Shown one piece after another: positions 7,490 to 13,460 of a DNA stretch of 15,010 nucleotides (position 1 is its first letter; each line of letters starts with the position of its first letter). The DNA lies in assembly GCA_964487415.1 (NCBI GenBank), contig CAZAPQ010000023.1, forward strand, positions 1 through 15,010. Direction: 5' to 3'. The position numbers and the translations under genes are program-made. The DNA comes from DRVV01 sp964487415 (GTDB lineage Archaea; Thermoproteota; Bathyarchaeia; Bathyarchaeales; Bathycorpusculaceae). The notes under the pieces were generated by a model. That model ran no database searches. It was not told where the DNA came from and saw only the letters and a list, made by a program, of their open reading frames with translations.

Positions 7490-7966
7490 CTAAAAACAAT
7501 TAGTATAACCAAAAAGAAATATGCAGCACCAGATAATCGCGGCAAAACACGCAAAATCTTTTCGCCTCAACCTCAACCCTGCGCGCGCGCCTTCTAAGAG
7601 CCTCCTTAACGCGACTTCGTCTGAAGCTTTTACCGTGAACCAAACGTTGTATTCATGATCGCGTAAAAAGTTATGGAATACTTCCCTATATCCGTTGATG
7701 ACTTTAACGATATGCTCCAGCTTCTCTTCAGGTACTTTCATAGCGATTAAGGCGGATGCACGTAAGCCAATTTTTTCTGTATTTACCAATGGGCCTACAT
7801 ATTTTATAATACCCAATTCTTTGAGGTTTCTTAAATGGAAGATTACTTCTTCTTCCTTAAGATTAAGCATCTTTCCAAGCTCAGCAAATGGTTTTTCAGT
7901 TAAGGGGAATGCATCTTGAGCTAGTTGTAGCAACCTTCTATCTATCTCATCCAGAAATATTTTCAC
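7490..7966 (-). CDS. Siroheme-decarboxylase-like Lrp/AsnC protein (AhbA/AhbB type), abnormal C-terminus
   Basis: The product is 158 residues. Residues 1-58 form an Lrp/AsnC helix-turn-helix (KPFAELGKMLNLKEEEVIFHLRNLKELGII) and 66-125 a ligand-type domain with HNFLRDHEYNVWFTV at 98-112, close to the HNYxRxHEYNxWFT block of AhbA/AhbB (NirD-like) proteins. These decarboxylate siroheme in the alternative haem route. GTG at 7966 overlaps the stop of the radical SAM gene (GTGA), with AAGGAGG upstream, so the genes are coupled. After about residue 126 the sequence turns into an unrelated Cys- and aromatic-rich tail, and the last beta strand of the domain is missing. The change falls at a GCGCGCGCGC run (7581-7590), which points to a frameshift or an assembly error. 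Confidence 0.8.
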   Translation of the reverse strand: MKIFLDEIDRRLLQLAQDAFPLTEKPFAELGKMLNLKEEEVIFHLRNLKELGIIKYVGPLVNTEKIGLRASALIAMKVPEEKLEHIVKVINGYREVFHNFLRDHEYNVWFTVKASDEVALRRLLEGARAGLRLRRKDFACFAAIIWCCIFLFGYTNCF

Positions 7967-9897
7967 TTTGTTGTTCCTCCTTGAAGGTTTTTAGCTTTCG
8001 GTTGATAGCAGCAGTATGGATCCTCTGCTAGATAATCTCCAACCAATGCTGTAGGTTCGTGTAAACCTCCACAAGCATCAATCATACCGCTTGACAAACC
8101 ATATGCCCGAGCTCGGCATCCACCGCAAACCTCACGATATTCGCATAGTCCACATTTCCCTTTAAGCCTCTCAAAATGACGTAGATCCTCAAGCACTTTT
8201 GAGGTTAACCATATTTCCTTGAAGGATTTTTCTCGGATGTTTCCCAGCTTTATTGGAAGGTATGGGCATGGCGTAACTTCGCCTGTGGGATAGATGCGGC
8301 AGTAGTAAAGCCCGGCGATGCATCCTCGCATGGCTGCGTGTATATGTCTGACCGATGCTCCTGTCTGATGTGCGATTCGCATGTATTGGGGTGCGCACGT
8401 AAACTTAATTTTAACTCTATATCTGTCCATGTTTTTCATGACTTCACGCATTATGCTCTCGTACATTTCTGGACTTATATCCTTCATTTTAACGCCTCTC
8501 CCTGTTGGCACCAAAAAGAAGAGGTGAAAGTTTTCTACGCCTAGCTTATCGCAGAAGTCTAGTATTTGGCTAATCTCATGGTAGTTTTCCCAGCTTACGG
8601 TGGTGTTTACTTGAATGACGATGCCGTTTGCCCTCAATGCTTTTATAGCGTTCACAGCTTTTTCCCACGACCCTGCTACTCCACGGAAGCCGTCATGCTT
8701 TTCAGGGTGAATGCTGTCCAGGCTTATGGAAACCGTATCCACTCCGGCTTCCTTGAGTCTCCTAGCAGTTTCCCAGTCGATGAGCGTTCCATTGCTTCCA
8801 ACGCCTATCTTGAAGCTTTTAGTTTTGCCGTAACGTATTATCTCGAAGAGGTCAGGCCTCAACAAGGGTTCACCGCCGCTTAGAATCAACAAGGGGCGAC
8901 TTACCTCGGCTATCTGGTCAATAAGCATTTTCGCCTCCTCTGTGGAGAGCTCCTCCGGCAGCTTTTCTGTAGCGTTTATGTAGCAATGAGGACACTTAAA
9001 GTTGCATTTCAATGTGACGTTCCATGAAACGACAAGGGGAACAAAGCCGGCCGCAGCTTCGAATCCTTCAGCTTTGCCTCCAGCGATCTTTATGTGAAAT
9101 TCACAAACGCCGTCGTTGGCCATAATTTTGGGCACCGCCACCTCGAAGGGAAAGGGGAAACAAATGTCAAGCATGACCTTGGCGTGGCTATAACAGAAAA
9201 ACCTGCAAAAAAGCAGGCCAAGGGCCGGATCAGTGCCAAGACTTTCAATCATGCGTTTGTAGCTGCCATATATGGGGCAATTCAAGAAACGTATAACACC
9301 TTCCAAACTTTTTATGTCCATAGTTCTTTCGATGTTGTGGTCGCTTAGCATGAGCTTGTCTAGCTCATTCCGTCTCAATCCAGCTCTTAAGCTCACTTCC
9401 ACAGCGGTTTTTGCCGACTGCTCTCCAAAGCTCTCCTGATTCTTTTCCATGACCTCCTTTAGACGGCCTAGGCCATGTTGCGTAGCCGCGGCCCAAGCCA
9501 TTAAGAAGCCCCTTATAGTCTCGTATTCTTGGCGAAGCCGCATCTCAACAATCCATGCGGTCCATTCGTTGAATATGCTTCTAAGATGAGCCGCTGCTTT
9601 CACGTCTCTTTCGTTCATTAGCGTCTCAGCCCAAGCAAGCCTTTCCAGCAACTTACTTCTGATATCTGCTTTCTCATTATTTAACAGAGGTTTCCTGGGG
9701 GCGAAGGCCCCGAAGTTTAACGGAAGCTCAGCAATGTTCTCCAGTAACTGTTTGACATCGCTAAGGAATTCATTGTAAAATTTTCCGGCAAGCGAGGCTA
9801 TGCTTTCGGCTTCAACTCTAAGCTCTTTTAGGAGAATATCTGATTCTGTTGCCATTTTAGTAACCATGGCCATATGATATATGAGTGAGCCTAGCAT
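7963..9897 (-). CDS. Radical SAM/SPASM protein of AhbC/AhbD type with extra N-terminal domain
   Basis: The product is 644 residues. Residues 290-500 are a radical SAM domain with CNFKCPHC (C298, C302, C305) for the S-adenosylmethionine iron-sulphur cluster and SGGEP at 340-344. A SPASM region follows with cysteines at 526, 533, 544, 582, 585, 591, 594, 609, 629 and 630. The RIYPTGEVTPCPY segment and GDYLAEDPYC tail resemble haem-pathway enzymes (AhbC/AhbD/NirJ). Residues 1-285 are additional: a helical part, then NCPIYGSY...LFCRFFC...GVCEFHI near 206-268, which recalls the aminothiazoline-carboxylate-hydrolase-like family. The adjacent AhbA/B-like gene supports a tetrapyrrole substrate, but another substrate is possible. 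ATG 9897 overlaps the upstream ORF stop (ATGCTAG); ATG at 9855 is an alternative start. Confidence 0.85.
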   Translation of the reverse strand: MLGSLIYHMAMVTKMATESDILLKELRVEAESIASLAGKFYNEFLSDVKQLLENIAELPLNFGAFAPRKPLLNNEKADIRSKLLERLAWAETLMNERDVKAAAHLRSIFNEWTAWIVEMRLRQEYETIRGFLMAWAAATQHGLGRLKEVMEKNQESFGEQSAKTAVEVSLRAGLRRNELDKLMLSDHNIERTMDIKSLEGVIRFLNCPIYGSYKRMIESLGTDPALGLLFCRFFCYSHAKVMLDICFPFPFEVAVPKIMANDGVCEFHIKIAGGKAEGFEAAAGFVPLVVSWNVTLKCNFKCPHCYINATEKLPEELSTEEAKMLIDQIAEVSRPLLILSGGEPLLRPDLFEIIRYGKTKSFKIGVGSNGTLIDWETARRLKEAGVDTVSISLDSIHPEKHDGFRGVAGSWEKAVNAIKALRANGIVIQVNTTVSWENYHEISQILDFCDKLGVENFHLFFLVPTGRGVKMKDISPEMYESIMREVMKNMDRYRVKIKFTCAPQYMRIAHQTGASVRHIHAAMRGCIAGLYYCRIYPTGEVTPCPYLPIKLGNIREKSFKEIWLTSKVLEDLRHFERLKGKCGLCEYREVCGGCRARAYGLSSGMIDACGGLHEPTALVGDYLAEDPYCCYQPKAKNLQGGTTK

Positions 9898-10076
9898 TCC
9901 AGGGTCGAAATCCTTGCTGCTTCCACTACCATAAAAGACTTCGAGAGCAAGCTTCTTGGCATCTCAAAATTTTCAAGAGAAATCGCCTTAATGGCCAAGT
10001 CTAATTTCTGCTTTCTTTCACTAAGCAAAACAGCCCATCTATGGCATTGATGGAGATCAAACTTCAAGTTTTGCAT
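9891..10076 (-). CDS. Small hypothetical protein ahead of the radical SAM gene
   Basis: A 61-codon ORF begins at an ATG (10076) with AGGAAACT just upstream. Its stop overlaps the radical SAM start in ATGCTAG, an arrangement typical of translational coupling. The product is mostly helical and charged, with one His-x2-Cys-His cluster (HQCHRW). I do not recognise a family. It could be a real small subunit, a leader peptide controlling the operon, or the remnant of a longer N-terminus in another frame. Position next to the promoter and the tight overlap are the only support. Confidence 0.45.
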   Translation of the reverse strand: MQNLKFDLHQCHRWAVLLSERKQKLDLAIKAISLENFEMPRSLLSKSFMVVEAARISTLEC

Positions 10077-10105
10077 AGTTTCCTATTTCCATATCAATTC
10101 AATTA

Positions 10106-10119
10106 CTTATTTATTTTTC
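10106..10119 (-). promoter_or_regulatory. TATA-like box of the radical SAM operon
   Basis: On the minus strand GGAAAAATAAATAAG lies 30-43 bases before the ATG at 10076, placing transcription start close to 10085. It directly abuts the outer edge of the left inverted repeat (10117-10326). Confidence 0.4.
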
Positions 10120-10326
10120 CATTAGTAATGTCTAAGCGAAGGTAAAAGTGTTTTAGAATCCACGCATAGACGTGGCAATTTTGGCGGGAACATTACTTCT
10201 AAACAGCCTTATCGGCGAAAAACTCCCACTTTTTTTAACCTTAGAAGAAGCCAAATTTAGCCTTCTTTTGACGCTTGAACAGCCGAAAAGCGTCAGAAAA
10301 CTTCCAGTTTTACGTCAAAACTTGGA
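10117..10326 (+). repeat. Left inverted repeat of the nuclease cassette
   Basis: Aligned by eye against the reverse complement of 13120-13337 it shows scattered blocks in the same order: TTCCAT..TAATGTCTAAG.GAAG at the outer end, AATTTTG and GGAA.ATTA, GG.GAAAA.CTCCC, and an identical 21-base inner end (10306-10326). The blocks between are AT-rich and diverged, roughly 60 percent by eye. It contains palindromes at 10269-10295 (TGACGCTT/AAGCGTCA, 11-base loop) and 10306-10322 (AGTTTT/AAAACT). Confidence 0.7.
10269..10295. other. Perfect 8-base inverted repeat at the end of the last nuclease-like gene
   Basis: TGACGCTT at 10269-10276 and AAGCGTCA at 10288-10295 pair with an 11-base loop. The TGA stop of the minus-strand gene (10295-10293) is part of one arm. 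There is no T-run after it, so I do not call it a terminator; it may be a recombination or RNA-processing structure. Confidence 0.55.
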
Positions 10327-11417
10327 ATTTTTTTATAGTTCGGGTTTTGCTGTTGTATTGTGAATGTGAGTTGCTGTACTAGAGCGGTTATTTCTTTGAT
10401 CTCTTTCCTCAGCGCTTCTATGTCGATGTCTTTTATGCTGAGCGCTCCTTTTTTGTGTTTGGGGTCCTTTGGAAGGTTGTTTGTTATAATGCCTAGTTCA
10501 ATGTTTATGGTTTTTTCCATTATTTGGTAGCTTTTTTCTTGCTGCTCTGGATTGTTTGGATGGTCTTTCCATGAGAGCCACTGCCATGCATCCCAGTCCA
10601 CGGTTACGGTTATTGTTTCATCGTCCTTTATGCTTAGATGGTATGGTGAGGACAGTGAGAGCGGCATGTTCAGAACTGCCAGGAACTGTTTGGTTATTTC
10701 AGCCTTTATCCTTTGGAGTTCTTGTTGTGCATGCTTTGTGTGTTGGCTTAGTGCACCTTCCAGCTTTAGCCCTTCGGTCCATTTTATGTTTTGGTTGAAT
10801 ACTTGTATTGCTGCTTTTCCGAGGAGCGTTTGCCACCAGAGTTTCTCGCAGAACTCAAGCTCCCGGATCTTTGCGTATTCCTTCTCAGCCCTTCTGTATT
10901 CTTCTAGGAGGTTTTTCAGCGTATATCTGCCTATGGCCGACTCCAGAATTTTCTTTCTCTCGTCAACCCAGACTTGCCATGTCTGCACTTGGCCGCTTCG
11001 GCTTACAACCCAGACGGCATCCGCAACTCCTTGAAGTTTTCCACTGAACCATCCCATTCTGTCCTGCACTGCCACCACAAACCTGGCTTTCCGGTCTCTC
11101 TCCTTGATCCTTCTGGCCCTTTCGTAAAGTTTCCACTTGCTGGGGTACTTTTCACATTCAACATATAGGTTCTGTGTAGCCTCATAAATGTCCACGTAGG
11201 CTTTTTCCTCATCTCCCTGGGCGTTGTATGGATCAAGCTCCTCTTCGAAGCTTATTTGGCGCAATCCCTGGTTCCAGAGGTGCATGGCAGCGTAAAGTCT
11301 CATAACTTCGTGTGCGTCGGATCCCTTCCTGATCACTTTTTGATACGTCATTTTAAGCTCTGGCGGAATGGTTGCAATCACCCTTTCAAGCAAGCTGTTT
11401 TCTCCTTTACCCGCCAA
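10293..11417 (-). CDS. Cassette protein 1: restriction-endonuclease-like N-terminal domain, coiled C-terminus
   Basis: The 374-residue product has a nuclease-like core at about 70-145: VDIYEATQNLYVECEKYPS (D76, E87-C-E89) followed by FVVAVQD and AVWVVSRSG, the strand pattern of the PD-(D/E)xK fold, but the expected Lys of ExK is Glu89. Residues 150-250 and 330-360 are charged helical segments likely to form coiled coils. No family is recognised. TTG at 11417 has a strong GGAGGTGG site that overlaps the stop of the previous gene, 13 bases away, so it is translated from the same message. The final eleven or so codons lie in the left inverted repeat. Possible roles are DNA binding, structural, or an inactive nuclease partner. 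Confidence 0.8.
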   Translation of the reverse strand: MAGKGENSLLERVIATIPPELKMTYQKVIRKGSDAHEVMRLYAAMHLWNQGLRQISFEEELDPYNAQGDEEKAYVDIYEATQNLYVECEKYPSKWKLYERARRIKERDRKARFVVAVQDRMGWFSGKLQGVADAVWVVSRSGQVQTWQVWVDERKKILESAIGRYTLKNLLEEYRRAEKEYAKIRELEFCEKLWWQTLLGKAAIQVFNQNIKWTEGLKLEGALSQHTKHAQQELQRIKAEITKQFLAVLNMPLSLSSPYHLSIKDDETITVTVDWDAWQWLSWKDHPNNPEQQEKSYQIMEKTINIELGIITNNLPKDPKHKKGALSIKDIDIEALRKEIKEITALVQQLTFTIQQQNPNYKKIPSFDVKLEVF

Positions 11418-11430
11418 ACCTCTCCACCTC

Positions 11431-12207
11431 CTACGTTTTTATGTCCTCAAGTTTGGGCTTCTTGGCATCCTGCGCCTGTTGAGTGTTGAGGGCTTCCACA
11501 GCCAGGTTGATTATGGCCTCCGCAACGGCTGGAAGATAGCGGATTCCATCTAGGAAATTGTCGATTTCCTGTTGACTCGCAACTGCGTGTTTCAAGCCAA
11601 AATTATGTGTACATGCATGTGCTTTTCCCGCTAGGATTGCGTTTGCCTTCCTGCAAGCCGCTTCCAAGGCAAGCCAGAGCAGTCCTTTCATTCGCTTTTT
11701 ATCGAAAATTATTAGCTGTTTTAGGGGGACCCGCCAAACGGCGACATACACGGTTTCGGAAGCGTCTAGGAAGTAGCGGAACAGCTGGGCGTAGCTTAGC
11801 CCCACTCCGGTTTTCACCTCAACAACAACCCTAGCTCCATCAAGGCTTAGGGAGACGCCATTTCCGCCCAATTTGACGCATACGTCCGCCCGTGCGTAAG
11901 AGCCACCCGCCTCCTCCTCGGATATGGCGCTGGCGCCTAAAGCCTCCAAGCCAGCCCTAACCCTATCATGCAGAAGACCAACCGCAAGCCTATGATTCTC
12001 CATGTAAACAGCATCAACCCAATCACCTACTGAGTTCGCTAACGCCTTAACAATACAGCCTAAACAGTTATACCTGAGCAAAGTGTCCAAAATGAACACC
12101 CTCCGCGGTCTTCCCCTCCCATCGTAGAGGTCAAATTTGGCGGCTAAACGGTCGCAAGCATCACCTACACAAGTTTTTAGATACGCGATGAAACCGCTGT
12201 GTTCCAT
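11431..12207 (-). CDS. Cassette protein 2: RecB/Cas4-like PD-(D/E)xK nuclease
   Basis: The product is 258 residues. The centre shows a canonical nuclease site: D108 in ARADV, E130-V-K132 in VVVEVKTG, and Q141-x3-Y145 (SYAQLFRYF), the QxxxY motif typical of RecB- and Cas4-type nucleases. Cysteines occur near the N-terminus (C13, C18, C48, C51 as CxxC) and late (C185, C199), which could bind an iron-sulphur cluster, though the spacing is not that of Cas4. The C-terminus is a polar, Lys-rich tail. ATG at 12207 follows GAGG. It lies between two other nuclease-like genes on the same strand, 40 bases after the first and 13 before the third. It is the only one of the three with an intact-looking active site. 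Its substrate is unknown. Confidence 0.82.
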   Translation of the reverse strand: MEHSGFIAYLKTCVGDACDRLAAKFDLYDGRGRPRRVFILDTLLRYNCLGCIVKALANSVGDWVDAVYMENHRLAVGLLHDRVRAGLEALGASAISEEEAGGSYARADVCVKLGGNGVSLSLDGARVVVEVKTGVGLSYAQLFRYFLDASETVYVAVWRVPLKQLIIFDKKRMKGLLWLALEAACRKANAILAGKAHACTHNFGLKHAVASQQEIDNFLDGIRYLPAVAEAIINLAVEALNTQQAQDAKKPKLEDIKT

Positions 12208-12247
12208 AACAATGTCCTCTTACAATAGCTTCACACTCCCAGGCTTC

Positions 12248-12763
12248 TCAGACAACGTAGAATAGCCTCAGCAGATTGGTGCCGCAAGGTCTTGTGTCCG
12301 CGACTTGTTTACAACTGCAAAACCGTCTCTGAGACTCCACTATTTTGGTCGGTGAGTGAACGCTGCCTTTGCCACCATTGTACAACCATATCCTGCCGCA
12401 ACGATCAACCATGTAAACCTTAAACACATACTTCAGCAGTTCATCAACCAGATCCATCATAGTGGCGGGAATAGCAACAGCAACTTCACAGTCCGCACCG
12501 TACCTTTCCACAATCACATTCAGCAGGCCTTCAAGCCTTTGATCAATTACATTAGCGTTCTCTGCACAGCAAACAGCAATTCGCACTCCAAACTCGTCCT
12601 CTGCGAAAATGTCAACACGAACCCTCTCACGCACTCCACGGATAACCTTATCAAATGTCACATTGTAGCCGTCAAGCCTAAGCTCTAAGCCAACAGCCAA
12701 CTGTAGCGAATTCCTTTTAACCTTCCAAGTCTGTCTTTTACTGGTATGCACCATCTGAACCAC
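12248..12763 (-). CDS. Cassette protein 3: restriction-endonuclease-like fold with degenerate site
   Basis: The 171-residue product has RVDIFAEDEFGVRIAVCCAEN at about 49-69 followed by VAVAIPATMMDLVDELL and KVYMVDRCGRIWLY, the strand-helix order of restriction-endonuclease-like archaeal proteins. D51 is in place, but the E-x-K position reads C-C-A, so catalysis is unlikely. The C-terminus has CSC (149-151) and C160, perhaps a metal site. GTG at 12763 is preceded by GGTGG with five bases between, so I prefer it to the ATG at 12754. It is first in the minus-strand cassette, and its start region overlaps one copy of a repeated GGTAT(A/G)AGTGGT site that probably controls it. No family is recognised. 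Confidence 0.75.
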   Translation of the reverse strand: MVQMVHTSKRQTWKVKRNSLQLAVGLELRLDGYNVTFDKVIRGVRERVRVDIFAEDEFGVRIAVCCAENANVIDQRLEGLLNVIVERYGADCEVAVAIPATMMDLVDELLKYVFKVYMVDRCGRIWLYNGGKGSVHSPTKIVESQRRFCSCKQVADTRPCGTNLLRLFYVV

Positions 12764-12770
12764 TCATACC
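12759..12770 (-). promoter_or_regulatory. Candidate operator half (GGTATGAGTGGT)
   Basis: GGTATGAGTGGT on the minus strand matches GGTATAAGTGGT on the plus strand at 12813-12824 in 11 of 12 bases. It overlaps the ribosome binding site and start of cassette protein 3. Its distance from the divergent regulator gene suits autoregulation by the ribbon-helix-helix protein. Confidence 0.4.
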
Positions 12771-12798
12771 ACCTGAATAGTATGAAATGCTCGCGCCC

Positions 12799-12809
12799 CA
12801 TATATAGTT
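12799..12809 (-). promoter_or_regulatory. TATA-like box of the nuclease cassette
   Basis: The minus-strand ACTATATATGG lies about 38-46 bases before the GTG at 12763. It is flanked by the two GGTAT(A/G)AGTGGT sites, so a protein bound to both would sit over the promoter. Confidence 0.45.
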
Positions 12810-12812
12810 TGC

Positions 12813-12829
12813 GGTATAAGTGGTATATT
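12813..12829 (+). promoter_or_regulatory. Candidate operator (GGTATAAGTGGTATA)
   Basis: GGTATAAGTGGT at 12813-12824 is followed by ATA, so GGTATA occurs twice with a nine-base period (12813 and 12822). The inverted match at 12759-12770 lies on the other side of the nuclease TATA box. Confidence 0.4.
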
Positions 12830-12848
12830 ACACCAATGCGACATAAAC

Positions 12849-12857
12849 TTTTTATAC
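12849..12857 (+). promoter_or_regulatory. TATA-like box of the RHH gene
   Basis: TTTTTATAC centred at about 12854 puts transcription start near 12880, only a few bases before the TTG at 12887, so the message would be nearly leaderless. Confidence 0.5.
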
Positions 12858-12886
12858 TTAACAATTAACATTAAATCTGATGAGCT

Positions 12887-13060
12887 TTGATCAGGAAATA
12901 CTCGAAAACAAACCTGTTCATAATAGACGAAGAACTTTGGAAATGGGCTAAGTATAGGGCATCAATCCTCGGTTTCAACTCAGTATCAGAGTATATTTTT
13001 GAACTGATACGGAAAGATAAAAAGAGCACAGAAGAAATGGAAAAAACAAAGTCAAACTAA
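12887..13060 (+). CDS. Ribbon-helix-helix DNA-binding protein
   Basis: A 57-residue ORF, read by hand from TTG at 12887 to TAA at 13058-13060. The sequence follows the MetJ/Arc/CopG ribbon-helix-helix plan: strand TNLFIIDEEL (8-17), helix ELWKWAKYRASILG (16-29), turn GFNSVSEY and helix VSEYIFELIRKDKK (33-46), then a Lys/Glu tail. Such proteins dimerise and bind short repeated operators. It is divergent from the three nuclease-like genes, and the shared 123-base gap contains repeated GGTAT(A/G)AGTGGT sites, so it is probably the repressor of the cassette and of itself. The TTG start lies just after a predicted transcription start; no ATG fits this frame upstream. Confidence 0.7.
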   Translation: MIRKYSKTNLFIIDEELWKWAKYRASILGFNSVSEYIFELIRKDKKSTEEMEKTKSN

Positions 13061-13119
13061 GTGCAAAATGGCGTTAAAGCATACATTTATTGCATATGTC
13101 ACCATTGCGTAACGATGCC

Positions 13120-13337
13120 TCCAAGTTTTGACGTAAAACTAGGATTTTTCAACATTTTCACTCAACTTTGAGCATCCAAATAAGCCTGATGTTGCCTTAT
13201 TTTTAGGCTTCAAGATAAAACTAGGGAGTTTTCACCGCTTAAAATACCATTCGGGCTTAATATTCCTTAGGCAAAATTACGCACATGCGCGTCTCAAAAG
13301 CGCATCTCCACACTTCACTTAGACATTATTGATGGAA
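13120..13337 (-). repeat. Right inverted repeat of the nuclease cassette
   Basis: This is the inverted counterpart of 10117-10326. The inner 21 bases (13120-13140) are identical to the reverse complement of 10306-10326. The outer end, AGACATTA.TGATGGAA at 13321-13337, corresponds to the left outer end. It contains AAAACT-AGGG-AGTTTT (13217-13232) and the AGTTTT/AAAACT pair within the inner core. The repeat lies 60 bases after the RHH gene. Confidence 0.7.
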
Positions 13338-13419
13338 CAATTTAACGAAAGTTTGGAATGCGAAATTTTCAAAACGCTACGCTTATGGTATAAGTTTTGG
13401 GGTATGTTTCGAGGAAATG

Positions 13420-13430
13420 CTTAAAAATAA
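13420..13430 (+). promoter_or_regulatory. TATA-like box of the carboxylase gene
   Basis: CTTAAAAATAA, preceded by GAAATG, lies about 31-41 bases before the TTG at 13461 and would give a short leader that still includes the GAGGGT site at 13447-13452. Confidence 0.4.
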
Positions 13431-13460
13431 TTAGTGGTAAACCTTTGAGGGTATTAATCT

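Larger units (their letters stand above)
10117..13337. mobile_element. Putative element: three nuclease-like genes and an RHH regulator between inverted repeats
   Basis: Diverged inverted repeats of about 210 bases bound a compact block of four genes. Three minus-strand genes (12763 to 10293) encode restriction-endonuclease-like proteins, and one plus-strand gene (12887-13060) encodes a ribbon-helix-helix protein. Coding sequence fills almost the whole interior, and the last gene ends inside the left repeat. Genes on either side read outward and look like ordinary chromosomal genes. No recognised transposase, recombinase or integrase is present, and I find no convincing target-site duplication. 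The element call rests on the repeats and the genes between them; a defence cassette or two independently inserted small repeats are alternatives. Confidence 0.45.
13061..13460. other. Gene-free stretch with the right inverted repeat and the ppc promoter
   Basis: These 400 bases hold no ORF I can support. They contain the right inverted repeat (13120-13337) and, next to the carboxylase gene, a TATA-like box. Between 13338 and 13410 I see only AT-rich sequence. No tRNA or other RNA gene is recognisable. Confidence 0.6.

Noticed and set aside
10172..10363. 63-codon plus-strand ORF across the left repeat
   Set aside because: It lies almost wholly inside the inverted repeat, has no ribosome binding site, and overlaps the end of the minus-strand gene; its Leu-rich product looks like a by-product of the AT-rich palindromes.
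10552..11034. 160-codon plus-strand ORF
   Set aside because: It is antisense to cassette protein 1, and its Ser/Cys/Phe-rich composition is that of an opposite-strand shadow.
13260..13310. Possible tRNA or att site from the GC-richer patch ACGCACATGCGCGTCTC
   Set aside because: No cloverleaf or T-arm sequence can be formed; it corresponds to a block of the inverted repeat.
10117..13337. CRISPR-associated locus (because of the Cas4-like nuclease)
   Set aside because: There are no spaced direct repeats and no cas1, cas2 or effector gene; only nuclease-site motifs are shared.
10095..13345. Target-site duplication (CAATT near both ends)
   Set aside because: CAATT occurs near both edges, but not at equivalent distances from the repeat ends, and in AT-rich DNA this is likely chance.
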